This document shows, piece after piece, positions 25,899 to 34,942 of a stretch of 64,000 bases of DNA. A program made the translations under genes and the position numbers. Within the stretch, counting starts at the first letter, position 1, and every line of letters starts with the position of its first letter. This stretch comes from Alloyangia pacifica (GTDB lineage: Bacteria; Pseudomonadota; Alphaproteobacteria; Rhodobacterales; Rhodobacteraceae): positions 248,001 through 312,000 of the forward strand of contig NZ_FOZW01000005.1 of NCBI RefSeq assembly GCF_900116195.1, read 5' to 3'. The notes beneath the pieces were generated by a model. That model searched no databases. It saw nothing but the letters and a program-made list of their open reading frames with translations, and was not told where the DNA came from.

Positions 25899-25938
25899 GC
25901 ATCCTGATGTCTGCGAGGAGGCGCCCCCTTGGGGGCGC

Positions 25939-27087
25939 TCAGCTTCTGCGGAACTTCGACACCCGCAATCTGAGCCCGTCGCCGACATCGTCATAAACGC
26001 GCCGGATCAGCCGGTACAGCACGGGCTCGGCCAGGGTGGCCACCAACCAGGCCGAAATCACGCAGACGACCATGGCCAGCAGGATGGCGACAACAGGCGA
26101 GCCGCCAAGCCCAACCACCGCGAGGATGACGGGTTTTCCCACGTGGTTGTGCAGCAGGTAGAGCGGATAGGTCATCAGTCCGAGCTTCCGCACGAATTGC
26201 GCACCACTCCTCCCGATCCAACCGACCAGCACTTCGTTGCGCTGCATCGAAATCCAGCACGCGCCCACGCTTGCCGCGTAGATCACGAAGGCCATCGGCC
26301 AGTAGGACCGCAGCCCGGCATCGCCGGCCTCCCATCCCGTAGCCACCGAGATCTGCACCATAGCAACGCAGAGACCTGCCCCGATCGCGGGCAGATGCCA
26401 GCGTTCCGGGCCGCTGCGATACCGCGCCGAAAGCAGCATGCCGATGCCAAAGAAGGCCCCATGCTGCAACAAGAGCAGCTGCGTCACGCGCCCGAGCGGA
26501 TCGTGACCTTCGTTCATGAAGCGCGCGGCCCAATAGGCGGCACTTGCGGAAATCAGCGCAGCGCCGACCTTTGGCAAAAGGTCCGTGCGCCTGCTCATGA
26601 TCAGCCCGAGGACCAGGGCGTAGAACATGATCTCGATCCCCAGCGTCCAGAATTGCCCCATCAACCAAGGGGCGAAGGGCCAGAACAAGACCGTCCGAAC
26701 CCAGAGCGTGGCCGTTTCGAGCGGTGATCGTCCGAAGACGAGGATTTCCACCGCAGCGGCGACGCAGCTCGCCACGAGTACGACCGGAACCAATCTGAGA
26801 ACGCGGCCACGCACAAAGCGCGCCGGCGTCACGCCACTCGACAGGGCCGAGTAGGAAATGATCAGCCCCGAGATCGTGAAGAATATCTGGACGCCGACCC
26901 ACCCCCACCAACTGAGGAGCCAGGATTGGGGCATGTGCGGCTCCATGCCCAGGTACGTGTCAAAGAGCCCTCCCTCTTCCGACAAGGCCTTGAAGCCAAA
27001 GTGAAACGTCATCACCATGAAGGCCGCGGCAAGTCGGAGAATGTCGATCCCTACGATCGGCGCTTTGAAATTTTCAGGCTGACCCAC
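25939..27087 (-). CDS. Acyltransferase family 3 membrane protein (OafA/NodX type)
   Basis: Integral membrane acyltransferase of 382 aa with about ten hydrophobic segments. The N-terminal IDILRLAAAFMVMTFHF contains the conserved catalytic-type His of this family, and FFTISGLIISYS with the following RVLRLVPV motif is typical. Such proteins O-acetylate or otherwise acylate cell-surface polysaccharides. It is isolated from the polysaccharide locus 20 kb away. Start ATG at 27087 (MGQPENFKAP) is used. Specific acceptor unknown. Confidence 0.85.
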   Translation of the reverse strand: MGQPENFKAPIVGIDILRLAAAFMVMTFHFGFKALSEEGGLFDTYLGMEPHMPQSWLLSWWGWVGVQIFFTISGLIISYSALSSGVTPARFVRGRVLRLVPVVLVASCVAAAVEILVFGRSPLETATLWVRTVLFWPFAPWLMGQFWTLGIEIMFYALVLGLIMSRRTDLLPKVGAALISASAAYWAARFMNEGHDPLGRVTQLLLLQHGAFFGIGMLLSARYRSGPERWHLPAIGAGLCVAMVQISVATGWEAGDAGLRSYWPMAFVIYAASVGACWISMQRNEVLVGWIGRSGAQFVRKLGLMTYPLYLLHNHVGKPVILAVVGLGGSPVVAILLAMVVCVISAWLVATLAEPVLYRLIRRVYDDVGDGLRLRVSKFRRS

Positions 27088-27594
27088 TGCGAGCCTCCAC
27101 TATTTAAATACTCTTGGTTCGGTTGAACGCCCTGTTCCAGAACGCTTGTGGCGGTGGTTCGCCTGAGTGGTCGCTACCAGAGACACCGGCGAAAGATCAG
27201 CTTGCGATCGAGGGACCCTTGCGCCGATCGGCAACCTGGTAAGCTCAAGATTCCTAGGCATTTAAGCCCAATTCGTAGGATTTGTTGTCCCATCCCGCAA
27301 CGTTACGGTCGCAACATGACGCCAAAGCAACAGGTCGATCGGACCAAAACTGAGCGGCAGAACTCTCTGCTGCCCGAAAAAACTTCGGAGTGCGAACGAG
27401 CGACGAAGTGCCCACATGTGGAAGCGCGACCCGACATTCGGCCCGCAAACCCGAGCGCCACAACCCCGCTCCGCCACACAGGCCGTTTTGCAGCACGCCA
27501 AGAGGCACCCGAGGTTGCCTCCAGCTTCGACAATTGCACCTCCCGGGCGGCTCCGGCACATTGCGCCTCCAGACCCTTGCAACGGACGCCCCCA
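27088..27594. other. Intergenic stretch with no recognisable gene
   Basis: About 507 bp between the divergent acyltransferase and MFS genes. Short open frames exist on both strands but show no family features. Base composition is lower in GC near 27100-27330 (for example TATTTAAATAC at about 27103), consistent with promoters for the two flanking genes. No terminator, repeat or RNA structure was seen. Confidence 0.5.
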
Positions 27595-28833
27595 ATGACA
27601 CCCGCACCTGATCAGCTGCCCCCTTCCGCGCCCGGGCGCTGGTCCATGCTCGCGCTCATCTGCATCGGCGTGGTCGGGGTCCTGAGTACCTGGTTCTCGG
27701 CCACCGCCATCATTCCGGAACTGGTCGCCGCCTGGGAGCTGAGTCCCTCGCAGGCCGCCTGGCTGACCAATGGCGTGCAGCTCGGCTTCGTGTTCGGCGC
27801 ACTCGGCTCGTCGCTGATCAACCTTCCCGACATCCTGCCGATGAAGTGGCTCATGACCGCTGCCGCGCTGCTCGCCGCGCTCGCCAATGCCGCGCTGCTG
27901 GTCGCGGGGCCGGACACCGCCATCGCCGCGCGCTTCGTCACCGGCGTCGCCCTCGCCGGGGTCTACCCTCCCGCCCTCAAGCTGATGGCGACATGGTTCC
28001 TGCGCGGGCGCGGTCTCGCACTCGGCTTTCTGATCGGCGCGCTGACCCTCGGCTCGTCGATGCCGCACCTGCTGCGCGCGCTCACCTCCGGCATCGACTG
28101 GCGGGCGGTGGTCTGGGGCACTTCTGCCGCGGCGCTCATCTCCGCGCTCTTCTTCGCGCTCACCCTGCGCGAAGGCCCCTATGCCTTCGGCCGCGCGTCC
28201 TTCGATCCGCGTCAGGCGCTGTCGGTCTTCCGCCGCCGCCCGCTCATGCTGGCGAACCTCGGGTACTTCGGCCACATGTGGGAGCTCTATGGCATGTGGG
28301 CCTGGTTCCTCGCCTTTGCCGCGGCCGCCCAGAGCGGCGGCCTCGCCCCCTTCCCCTTCGGCACCGCCTCGATGCTGAGCTTTGTCGTGGTTGCCAGCGG
28401 CGTGCTCGGCTGCCTGCTTGGCGGCTGGCTGTCCGACCGCATTGGCCGCTGCCTCACCTGCGCCGGGATGATGATTGTCTCAGGAACATGCGCGGGGCTG
28501 GTCGGCGTGGCCTTCGACGGGCCCGCGCTGCTGCTCGGTGCCATCGCGGTGGTCTGGGGCATCACCATCGTCGGAGACAGCGCGCAATTCTCCGCCGCGG
28601 TGACCGAGCTCTCGGAGCCGCATCTGGTGGGCACCGCGCTCGCCCTGCAGCTGGGGATCGGCTTCGCGCTGACGGTGGTGGCCATCTGGCTGCTGCCGAT
28701 CGCCGCAGCTACCTTCGGGGGCTGGCGCTGGACGTTCCTCATCCTGCTGCCGGGACCCCTTGTTGGGACACTCGCGATGCTCGCGCTCAGGCGGGACCCC
28801 GTATCGAAACGGCTGGCGCAGGGCGCGCGCTGA
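27595..28833 (+). CDS. MFS transporter
   Basis: Major facilitator superfamily protein of 412 aa with twelve predicted membrane segments. The central MFS motif A-like loop GGWLSDRIGRCLTC lies around residues 278-291 in the second half, and the first half has the paired GVxLAGVYPPALKL segment. The start at 27595 (MTPAPDQLPP) is used because the long in-frame upstream extension has no membrane or family character. The transported compound is unknown, although the general pattern resembles nitrate/nitrite- or cyanate-type MFS proteins. Confidence 0.82.
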   Translation: MTPAPDQLPPSAPGRWSMLALICIGVVGVLSTWFSATAIIPELVAAWELSPSQAAWLTNGVQLGFVFGALGSSLINLPDILPMKWLMTAAALLAALANAALLVAGPDTAIAARFVTGVALAGVYPPALKLMATWFLRGRGLALGFLIGALTLGSSMPHLLRALTSGIDWRAVVWGTSAAALISALFFALTLREGPYAFGRASFDPRQALSVFRRRPLMLANLGYFGHMWELYGMWAWFLAFAAAAQSGGLAPFPFGTASMLSFVVVASGVLGCLLGGWLSDRIGRCLTCAGMMIVSGTCAGLVGVAFDGPALLLGAIAVVWGITIVGDSAQFSAAVTELSEPHLVGTALALQLGIGFALTVVAIWLLPIAAATFGGWRWTFLILLPGPLVGTLAMLALRRDPVSKRLAQGAR

Positions 28834-28960
28834 GCGGGCGTCAGAGCCCTCGGCCAGTTCCGACCTCGCCGCACTCCGCCGCCCCGCAACGCCCGCGCGC
28901 GGCGGTGCCCGCCCCGAAAGCCATTTCTCGGAGCGGGCCGGACCTCGAAACAGAGACCGA

Positions 28961-29188
28961 TCAGCCGGAATGCGAACCTCGGCACGCCCGCCTGATGTCG
29001 CTGCGCGTCAGCCCGACATCTTCGAGCAGGTAGTCCGGCAGCTCCTCGAGGTGCCGATACTGCGACTGATGCCGCCTATACTGGCGCAATTTGCCCAGCC
29101 AGCCGAGCGGCACCTGCGACCGCCGAGTGCTGCGGGCACCCCGCAGCGTCTGCTGCGTGAAAGCGGTGAAGAAATAGGTCGTCATCAT
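28961..29188 (-). CDS. DUF1127 domain small protein
   Basis: A 75-aa basic protein. The C-terminal DUF1127 motif is clear: RHLEELPDYLLEDVGLTRSDIRRA, residues 45-69. In Rhodobacter a DUF1127 protein (CcaF1) acts in RNA metabolism and stress; similar small proteins in other alphaproteobacteria affect phosphate and carbon responses. The ATG at 29188 overlaps the STAS gene stop by 4 bp, so this is the last gene of a P450-STAS-DUF1127 operon, an unusual placement. No CCUCCUCCC hairpin follows it here. Confidence 0.85.
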   Translation of the reverse strand: MMTTYFFTAFTQQTLRGARSTRRSQVPLGWLGKLRQYRRHQSQYRHLEELPDYLLEDVGLTRSDIRRACRGSHSG

Positions 29189-29622
29189 GCCGAAAACTCC
29201 GGTCTGAAGTGTGTCGCGGCAGCGGGTCCCGTCGAAACGGCAGGGGCGATGCGGGCGAGCGACACCGCCCGCTCCGGGTCGAACCGCAGCAGGTGGCGGA
29301 AGCTCTCGCGCGCGGCAAAGGCCTCGGTCGCCGCCGTCGCGCCGCAGATGCGCATCTGCCCCTGACGGGCCTGCAGCAGCTTGGCGGCGACCACGAAGCC
29401 CCGCAGGCCCGGCCGGGTGACCTCTGCCCCCGCCCCGAGCTCGATCACGATGCGCCGCCAGCCGGCGCGGACATGCGCCACCAGCGCATCGCACAGCGGG
29501 CCGGTCGCCGAGGCATCGATAAGCCCGCCCAGCGTCACGATGAGCACGTCGCCAGCCGGAACCACGCCCATCTGCATCCGCGATTCCGCCGGCGCAGCGC
29601 TCGGAGCAAGATCGAAGCTCAT
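29185..29622 (-). CDS. STAS-domain protein (anti-sigma-factor-antagonist-like)
   Basis: A 145-aa protein with a STAS-like fold: an N-terminal beta region GDVLIVTLGGLIDASATGPL, then RRIVIELGAGAEVTRPGLRGFVVAAKLLQAR. The serine normally phosphorylated in SpoIIAA-type antagonists (DSSG-like loop) is replaced by an RPG sequence, so the usual kinase switch is probably absent. Start at 29622 overlaps the P450 stop by 4 bp. Likely cytoplasmic. Partner unknown; the P450 and the DUF1127 protein are the only coupled genes. Confidence 0.75.
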   Translation of the reverse strand: MSFDLAPSAAPAESRMQMGVVPAGDVLIVTLGGLIDASATGPLCDALVAHVRAGWRRIVIELGAGAEVTRPGLRGFVVAAKLLQARQGQMRICGATAATEAFAARESFRHLLRFDPERAVSLARIAPAVSTGPAAATHFRPEFSA

Positions 29623-30836
29623 GACAGGCGCACCCGCATCGGCGTGGCCCGGCGCAGCCCGCCGAAACCCTCTAGCCGCGGGCTCAGAAGCAGCTCGGCA
29701 AAGGGTGCCTCCTCGAGCAGTGCCGCGAGGCTTTCCTCCAGTTCGATCCGTGCCAGCCTTTCGCCGAGGCAATGGTGCGGCCCGTGACCGAACACCGGAT
29801 GCAGCCGGGGATTGTCGCGCCGCCGCATGTCGAAGACATCGGGCGCGTGATGCAGCGCCGGATCCCGCAGCGCCGAGAGCAGCGAAAGCCGCAGCGCGCT
29901 GCCCTCGGGCACAAGGTGCCCGCCGATCTCGAACGGCTCCGCGACGATGCGGGTCACCGATCCGGCGGGCGGATCGAAGCGCAGCGTCTCGGCCACCGCG
30001 CCGGGGATCAGCGCGGGATCGGCGCGCAGGTCCGCCCAGTCCTTCGGCCGCTCGAGCAGGATCGCGGTGCCGCGCGCCAGCGCGGTCCGGGTGGTGTCGA
30101 TCCCGGCGATCAGCACGCCGATGATCTGGAAGATCAGGCTCGCGGCGGAAATGTCCGGCTCGGCACGCCAGGCGTTCACCAGCAGACTCAGGACATCGTC
30201 CTCCGGCTGGATCAGGCGCGCCTGCAGCTGGCGCTCGACGTAGAAATAGAGCGCCTCGGTCGCCTCCTCGATCTGCTTGTGCCGCTCGCGCGGGTAGAGC
30301 GGCGAGATCGCCCGGGCCACCTCGGACACCAGCGCGCCGAGGTGCGGCGCGTCACTCTCCGGCAGACCGAGGATGGCGGCGATGGCCTCCGCCGGAACTC
30401 GCGACGCCATCGCCGTGGTGAAATCCAGGCTCTCGTCGCGGGGCAGCTCGCTCAGGATGCGCCGCGCGGCGGTGCGCACGGCGGGACGGCGCGCCTCGAT
30501 CTCGCGGAGCGAGAAGGCGCGGGCAAAGAGTCCCCGCTTGCGACGGTGCTCCTGGCCACTGGAAAACAGGAAGAACTCCGCTTGCAGCCGCGCGGTCATC
30601 CCCTCGGGCACGCGGTTGAGCGCGATGTATTCCTGCCCCGAGACCTGCCGCACGCGCGGGTCGCTCAGCAGCGGCAGCACATCATCGGCGCGCAGGACGA
30701 GGAACTGGCCCTCGCCGATCTGCACCAGCGGGTGTACGGCGCGCAGCGCCGCAAGCTTGCCATGGGTCTCCCGCTGCAGGCTGCGGGGGTCGATCACCGG
30801 GCATCCGGTCGGGTACAGGGTCGTGTCTTCAATCAT
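29619..30836 (-). CDS. Cytochrome P450
   Basis: Soluble bacterial P450 of about 405 aa. All family landmarks are present: the I-helix AGIDTTRT, the K-helix ExxR in AETLRFDPP, and the haem-ligand loop FGHGPHHCLGERLARIE with the cysteine at about residue 350. I take ATG at 30836 (MIEDTTLYP), which has GGAG 9 bases upstream; an in-frame ATG at 30854 adds six residues. No ferredoxin or reductase gene is adjacent. It is the first gene of the P450-STAS-DUF1127 set and is divergent from the BTAD/hydrolase gene. Substrate unknown. Confidence 0.92.
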   Translation of the reverse strand: MIEDTTLYPTGCPVIDPRSLQRETHGKLAALRAVHPLVQIGEGQFLVLRADDVLPLLSDPRVRQVSGQEYIALNRVPEGMTARLQAEFFLFSSGQEHRRKRGLFARAFSLREIEARRPAVRTAARRILSELPRDESLDFTTAMASRVPAEAIAAILGLPESDAPHLGALVSEVARAISPLYPRERHKQIEEATEALYFYVERQLQARLIQPEDDVLSLLVNAWRAEPDISAASLIFQIIGVLIAGIDTTRTALARGTAILLERPKDWADLRADPALIPGAVAETLRFDPPAGSVTRIVAEPFEIGGHLVPEGSALRLSLLSALRDPALHHAPDVFDMRRRDNPRLHPVFGHGPHHCLGERLARIELEESLAALLEEAPFAELLLSPRLEGFGGLRRATPMRVRLS

Positions 30837-31070
30837 CGTGGTACTCCAATTCATCGGTCCCGCCGGAAATCGAGGCTCGCGGAGCCTTGGCGGGTGGAGC
30901 CGGGGTATCGGGGCCCTGCGTTGTCACCAGCGTTGTAACGGGGGTGGGAATTGCCCTTGCGTCACGTTGTAATTGCGGCCCCGCGCACCGCTGGACAGTC
31001 CGCTGCCATTGCCTCAGGATGCGCCGGAATTTCGAACTTCGCCTTTTGATTGCATCCCATTGGAGGCGGC
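30837..31070. promoter_or_regulatory. Divergent P450 / BTAD-hydrolase promoter region with CGTTGT repeats
   Basis: The region contains three direct copies of CGTTGTMA: 30919-30926 (CGTTGTCA), 30931-30938 and 30965-30972 (both CGTTGTAA). The first two are 12 bp apart. SARP-type regulators bind short direct repeats, so the adjacent BTAD-like protein may act here. No clear sigma-70 promoter was identified. Confidence 0.4.
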
Positions 31071-32621
31071 ATGGCCCCGCAGGACCGCCCGGAGCAGGTC
31101 ACGGCACAGAACGACCGCCTGACGATCTCCCTGCTCGGCGAGCTGCGCGTGCGGCGCGGCGGCGAAGACGTGCCGCTTCCCTCCTCCCGCAAGGCGCGGG
31201 CGCTGCTCGGCTTTCTCGTCGCGACCGGGCGTCCGCACCGGCGCGAGCGGCTCTGCGAGCTGCTCTGGGAACTGCCCGACGACCCCAAGGCGGCATTGCG
31301 CTGGTCGCTGACCAAGCTGCGGCCGGTGGTCGATCACCCCGATCACCGCCGCATTCTTTCGGATCGCGAGCGGGTGCGGTTCGATGCCGAGAACGCCGAG
31401 ATCGACCTGCACGAGATCCATGCAAGGCTGCGCGCCGAGCGGCAACCCGGCGTCGGCGAGCTAGAAGAGATGGCGCAGCGGCTCGCCCCGGTGCTGCTCG
31501 ACGGACTCGACGGCGCCGGCGACGCGGCGTTCCTCTCGTGGCTCGAGGCGGAACGCGAGGACGCGCGCATCGCCCGCGTCGAGGTGCTGCGCCGGCTCGT
31601 GGCCCATCCCGATCTTCCGGCGCTTTCGGCGCAGAAATGGACCCGCATCTGGCGCGACGCGGATCCGGAAGCCGAGGGCGCCCCCGACGACAAGGCGAGA
31701 GCACCGGACGCCCTGCCCGGTCCCCCGCCGAAGATCGGCGAGGCACGGTCCGGCGGCCTCACCGCTTCCGGCCTGCGCAGCCAGCGCATCGCCTTCTGCG
31801 AGGCGCCCGACGGCACCAAGATCGCCTACGCCACGCTGGGCTCCGGCGCGCCGCTGCTGAAGGCCGCGAACTGGCTCACCCATCTCGAGTTTGACTGGAC
31901 GAGCCCGATCTGGGGCAAGTGCTTCGCCGAGATCGCCCGCGACCGCAGGTTCATCCGCTACGACGAGCGCGGCTGCGGCCTGTCGGACTGGGACGTGGAC
32001 AACCTAGGCTTCGACGCCTTCGTCGAGGATCTCGAGGCGGTCGCCGACAAGCTGGAGCTTGAGCGCTTCCCGCTGCTCGGCATCTCGCAGGGCGCGGCGG
32101 TCTGCGTGGAATATGCAGTGCGCCATCCCGAGCGGGTCTCGGGGCTGATCCTCGTGGGGGGCTACGCCGCGGGCTGGCGGCACATGGTGAGCGCCGAGGA
32201 AAAGGCCCGGCGCGAGGCGGTGCGCGCGCTGACCGAGCTGGGCTGGGGCACCGACAACCCGGCCTACCGCCATATCTTCTCGCAGACCTTCATGCCCGAT
32301 GCCGGGCCGGACGAGCTCGCCTGGTTCGACGAGTTCCAGCGGCTGACGACCTCGCCTGGAAACGCCGCGCGCTTCCAGGAAGCCTTCGGCGAGATCGACG
32401 TGCGCCACCGCCTCGGCGCGGTGCGCGCGCCGACCATCGTGCTGCATTCCAAGGACGACATGCGCATCCCGCTCGACATGGGCCGCGCCCTGGCCTCCGG
32501 CATCCCCGACGCGCAGTTCGTGCCGCTCGACAGCCGCAACCACGTGCTGGTCGACTACGAGCCCGCCTGGCGGACCTGCATGCAGGCGATCCGCGAGTTC
32601 CTCGACCAGCACGGCATCTGA
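31071..32621 (+). CDS. Fusion: SARP/BTAD-like DNA-binding domain + alpha/beta hydrolase
   Basis: A 516-aa two-domain protein. Residues about 15-115 resemble the OmpR/PhoB-type winged helix of SARP/BTAD regulators (LTISLLGELRVRRGGEDVPL, KARALLGFLV, ERLCELLW, ALRWSLTKLRPV). A short helical segment and a Pro/Ala-rich linker (about 190-235) lead to an alpha/beta hydrolase domain of the type often fused to signalling modules: IAYATLGSG, YDERGCGLSDW, nucleophile elbow GISQGA, and a C-terminal RNHVLVDYEP with the catalytic His. ATG at 31071 follows TGGAGG. It probably couples ligand hydrolysis or sensing to transcription, but the target is unknown. Confidence 0.82.
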   Translation: MAPQDRPEQVTAQNDRLTISLLGELRVRRGGEDVPLPSSRKARALLGFLVATGRPHRRERLCELLWELPDDPKAALRWSLTKLRPVVDHPDHRRILSDRERVRFDAENAEIDLHEIHARLRAERQPGVGELEEMAQRLAPVLLDGLDGAGDAAFLSWLEAEREDARIARVEVLRRLVAHPDLPALSAQKWTRIWRDADPEAEGAPDDKARAPDALPGPPPKIGEARSGGLTASGLRSQRIAFCEAPDGTKIAYATLGSGAPLLKAANWLTHLEFDWTSPIWGKCFAEIARDRRFIRYDERGCGLSDWDVDNLGFDAFVEDLEAVADKLELERFPLLGISQGAAVCVEYAVRHPERVSGLILVGGYAAGWRHMVSAEEKARREAVRALTELGWGTDNPAYRHIFSQTFMPDAGPDELAWFDEFQRLTTSPGNAARFQEAFGEIDVRHRLGAVRAPTIVLHSKDDMRIPLDMGRALASGIPDAQFVPLDSRNHVLVDYEPAWRTCMQAIREFLDQHGI

Positions 32622-32689
32622 CGGGCCTGTTGCAAACGATATGACCGGCGTGGTCGCTGCCGCCGCAGTCCCCCCTCGCCGAGCGCGCC

Positions 32690-33700
32690 CTAGCGCGCCG
32701 CCACGTTCTGCCTGAATTGCGCAGGCGCGACCCCGAGCCAGCGCTTGAAGGCCCGGCTGAAGGTGCTCTGCTCCGAAAAGCCGGTCAGGAAGGCGATCTC
32801 GGCGATCGTGCTGTCGCTGTCGCGCAGGAGATCCTGCGCAAGCGAGGATTGCGCCTCGGTCAGCACGTCGCGGAAAGTCAGCCCCTCGTCGGACAGGCGC
32901 CGGTAGAGCGTGCGCTCGCTCAGCCCCAGCTCGCGCGCCACCGCCCCCGCCTGCGGCACGCCATTGCTCAGCCCCGGCGTGAGATGCCGCAGGAGCATGG
33001 CCCGTAGCGAGGAGTCCTCCTCGAGCGAACCAAGCTCCGTCTCGAGATGGGCGGTGAGGAAGTCCGACACCGCCGCGTCTCCCAGCCGGTTCGGCAACTC
33101 CAGCGCCTCGGCGCTCAGGGCAATCGCGGTCCGCTCCGCGCCGAAATGCACGGGGCAGCCGAAGAGCTCCGCGTAGCGCCCGGCGTCGCTCCGGCAGGCA
33201 TGCCGGAAGCTCACGTAGCGGGGAACGAAGGCGACCTGCACGAAAAGGGACATATTGCGCAGCAGCCCGGCCAGCGCGCCCTCGTTGCGGAAATCGAGAA
33301 CCGGATGATGTCCCGTGCGGGGCTCGAAGACGAGATGCGCCGGATCGCCGGTCGTCTCGAGCCGATAGACCGCCGTATCGGTGACCACCCGCCAGTAGCG
33401 CTCGACCCGCGCGAGCGAGGCGCGCAGGGTCGGCGCCGTCTTGATGGCCAGCCCGAGCACGCCGATGTCATCGACACGGATCAGATCGGCATAGGCCTGC
33501 ACCAGTGCCACCTCGTCGGGGTGCCGCAGGCGTATCCAGTCCAGCAGGTCGAAGTAATCGGTATCCGCGATGCGCCCGTCTGCGCGCCCGGGCAGACGGC
33601 GCACCACGTCACCGCCGGAAACCAGCGCCCCGTCGTCCCGGAGCGTCATCCCGGCCGCCTGGGCCATGGCGCGCGCGAAGGCACCTGTTACGCTGGGCAT
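32690..33700 (-). CDS. AraC-family transcriptional regulator
   Basis: About 336 aa. The C-terminal double HTH of AraC/XylS type spans about residues 235-335 (VARELGLSERTLYRRLSDEG and IAEIAFLTGFSEQSTFSRAFKRWLG). The N-terminal part resembles the arabinose-binding-like sensor domain found in OruR/ArgR-type AraC proteins. I take ATG at 33700 (MPSVTGAFAR); an ATG at 33769 in frame gives an unusual Ala/Gly/Cys-rich extension. It is the last of four minus-strand genes and may autoregulate them. Confidence 0.85.
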   Translation of the reverse strand: MPSVTGAFARAMAQAAGMTLRDDGALVSGGDVVRRLPGRADGRIADTDYFDLLDWIRLRHPDEVALVQAYADLIRVDDIGVLGLAIKTAPTLRASLARVERYWRVVTDTAVYRLETTGDPAHLVFEPRTGHHPVLDFRNEGALAGLLRNMSLFVQVAFVPRYVSFRHACRSDAGRYAELFGCPVHFGAERTAIALSAEALELPNRLGDAAVSDFLTAHLETELGSLEEDSSLRAMLLRHLTPGLSNGVPQAGAVARELGLSERTLYRRLSDEGLTFRDVLTEAQSSLAQDLLRDSDSTIAEIAFLTGFSEQSTFSRAFKRWLGVAPAQFRQNVAAR

Positions 33701-33769
33701 GGCGAAGGCTAGTCCGGATGCGCAGGCGGGACCAGAGGCGACGCCCACGGCGGCGGGCCGGTGCCGCAT

Positions 33770-34390
33770 TCAGCCGCCCGCGCCGGGTTGCAGCGCCGTT
33801 TTCGCGTCCAGTTCGCGCTGCAGGCACGCAATGTCCTCCCTCAGCCGCGAGATCTCGCCATCGCGTTCCGGGGCGGTCAGGCGCAGCGGGATGTGCTGCG
33901 GGCAATTCCAATCGACCGCGGCGACACGGACGATGATGCCGCGCTCGGCGACGGGGCCCTCCACGCCGTTCAGCAGCGCGACGATCTGCGGGTCCTCGGT
34001 GATCCGGGCATGCCCCCAGAGCTTCAGCCGCTTGCGGCGGGCAAAATCGATCGCGAGGATCGACAGCCGGTCGTCGTGCCGCAGGTTGCCGACGCTGATG
34101 TACTGCCGGTTGCCGCGATAGTCGGCGAAGCCGATCGTCTGCCGGTCAATGATCCTGACAAAGCCCGGCGCGCCACCCCGGTGCTGGACATAGGGCCAGC
34201 CGGTTTCGGACACGCTGGCGATAAAAACACTGTCACGGGCGGACAGGAAGGCAGCCTCGAGGGGACCAAACCCGGTGCCTCCCTCCCCCTCCGGAGACAG
34301 GCGGCCCGCATAGCGATCCGCCGACCCGAACCGGGCCTGTTCCTCGCGGACGCGGGGCGTGAAGGCAATCTTGGCATAGGCGTCTGGCAT
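33770..34390 (-). CDS. Pyridoxamine 5'-phosphate oxidase-like FMN-binding protein
   Basis: A 206-aa split-barrel flavoprotein. The core DSVFIASVSETGWPYVQHRGG followed by GNRQYISVGNL is typical of PNPOx-like proteins of unknown specificity. The last 40 residues form a charged helix (REDIACLQRELDAK), possibly a short coiled coil. It is not PdxH itself, since the conserved PdxH C-terminal motif is missing. It sits 11 bp from the SnoaL-like gene, in a minus-strand run with AhpD-like and AraC genes. Confidence 0.82.
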   Translation of the reverse strand: MPDAYAKIAFTPRVREEQARFGSADRYAGRLSPEGEGGTGFGPLEAAFLSARDSVFIASVSETGWPYVQHRGGAPGFVRIIDRQTIGFADYRGNRQYISVGNLRHDDRLSILAIDFARRKRLKLWGHARITEDPQIVALLNGVEGPVAERGIIVRVAAVDWNCPQHIPLRLTAPERDGEISRLREDIACLQRELDAKTALQPGAGG

Positions 34391-34400
34391 GGTGCGTCTC

Positions 34401-34865
34401 CTAGAGCCCGAAATCCGTGAGACCGGGATGCCCTTCGGGCCGGGGGCCGGGCCCCCAGTGAAACAGCCGCTGAGCCGCCTCGATCCGCAGATCGTTGATC
34501 GAGGCGATCCGCCGGCGCATCAGCCCGTCCGCATCGAACTCCCAGTTTTCGTTGCCATGGGCGCGGAACCAGCTGCCCGCGGTATCGCGGTACTCATAGG
34601 CAAAGCGCACCGCGATGCGGCTGCCCGAAAAGGCCCAGAGTTCCTTTGCCAGCCGGTACTCCAGCTCGCGGGCCCACTTGCGGGTCAGGAACGCGACGAT
34701 CTCCTCGCGCCCCTCGAAGAATTCGGTGCGGTTTCGCCAACGGCTATCCGGCGTGTAGGCCAGCGCGACCCGCTGCGGGTCGCGGCTGTTCCAGGCGTCT
34801 TCGGCAAGCCGGACCTTGCTTCGGGCCGAGGCCTCGTCGAACGGGGGAAGCGGGGGGCGTGTCAT
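34401..34865 (-). CDS. SnoaL/NTF2-like protein (DUF1348 family)
   Basis: A 154-aa protein with a cone-shaped alpha+beta fold typical of NTF2-like proteins. It carries the DUF1348 signatures [36 protein letters not shown] and [12 protein letters not shown], and the C-terminal [21 protein letters not shown] is characteristic. Function in this family is unknown; many copies sit near AraC regulators and redox proteins, as here. Start at ATG 34865. Confidence 0.85.
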   Translation of the reverse strand: MTRPPLPPFDEASARSKVRLAEDAWNSRDPQRVALAYTPDSRWRNRTEFFEGREEIVAFLTRKWARELEYRLAKELWAFSGSRIAVRFAYEYRDTAGSWFRAHGNENWEFDADGLMRRRIASINDLRIEAAQRLFHWGPGPRPEGHPGLTDFGL

Positions 34866-34942
34866 CTGGGCGCGGGCCTTCGGGAAAAGGGATCATGCAC
34901 CCCGGCCGCGCGGGGAGAGCCGCGGCCGGGATGTCTCGGAGG

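Noticed and set aside
23415-25994. 859-codon minus-strand open frame opposite nspC and the dehydrogenase gene
   Set aside because: Both sense genes have clear family motifs; the antisense frame has none.
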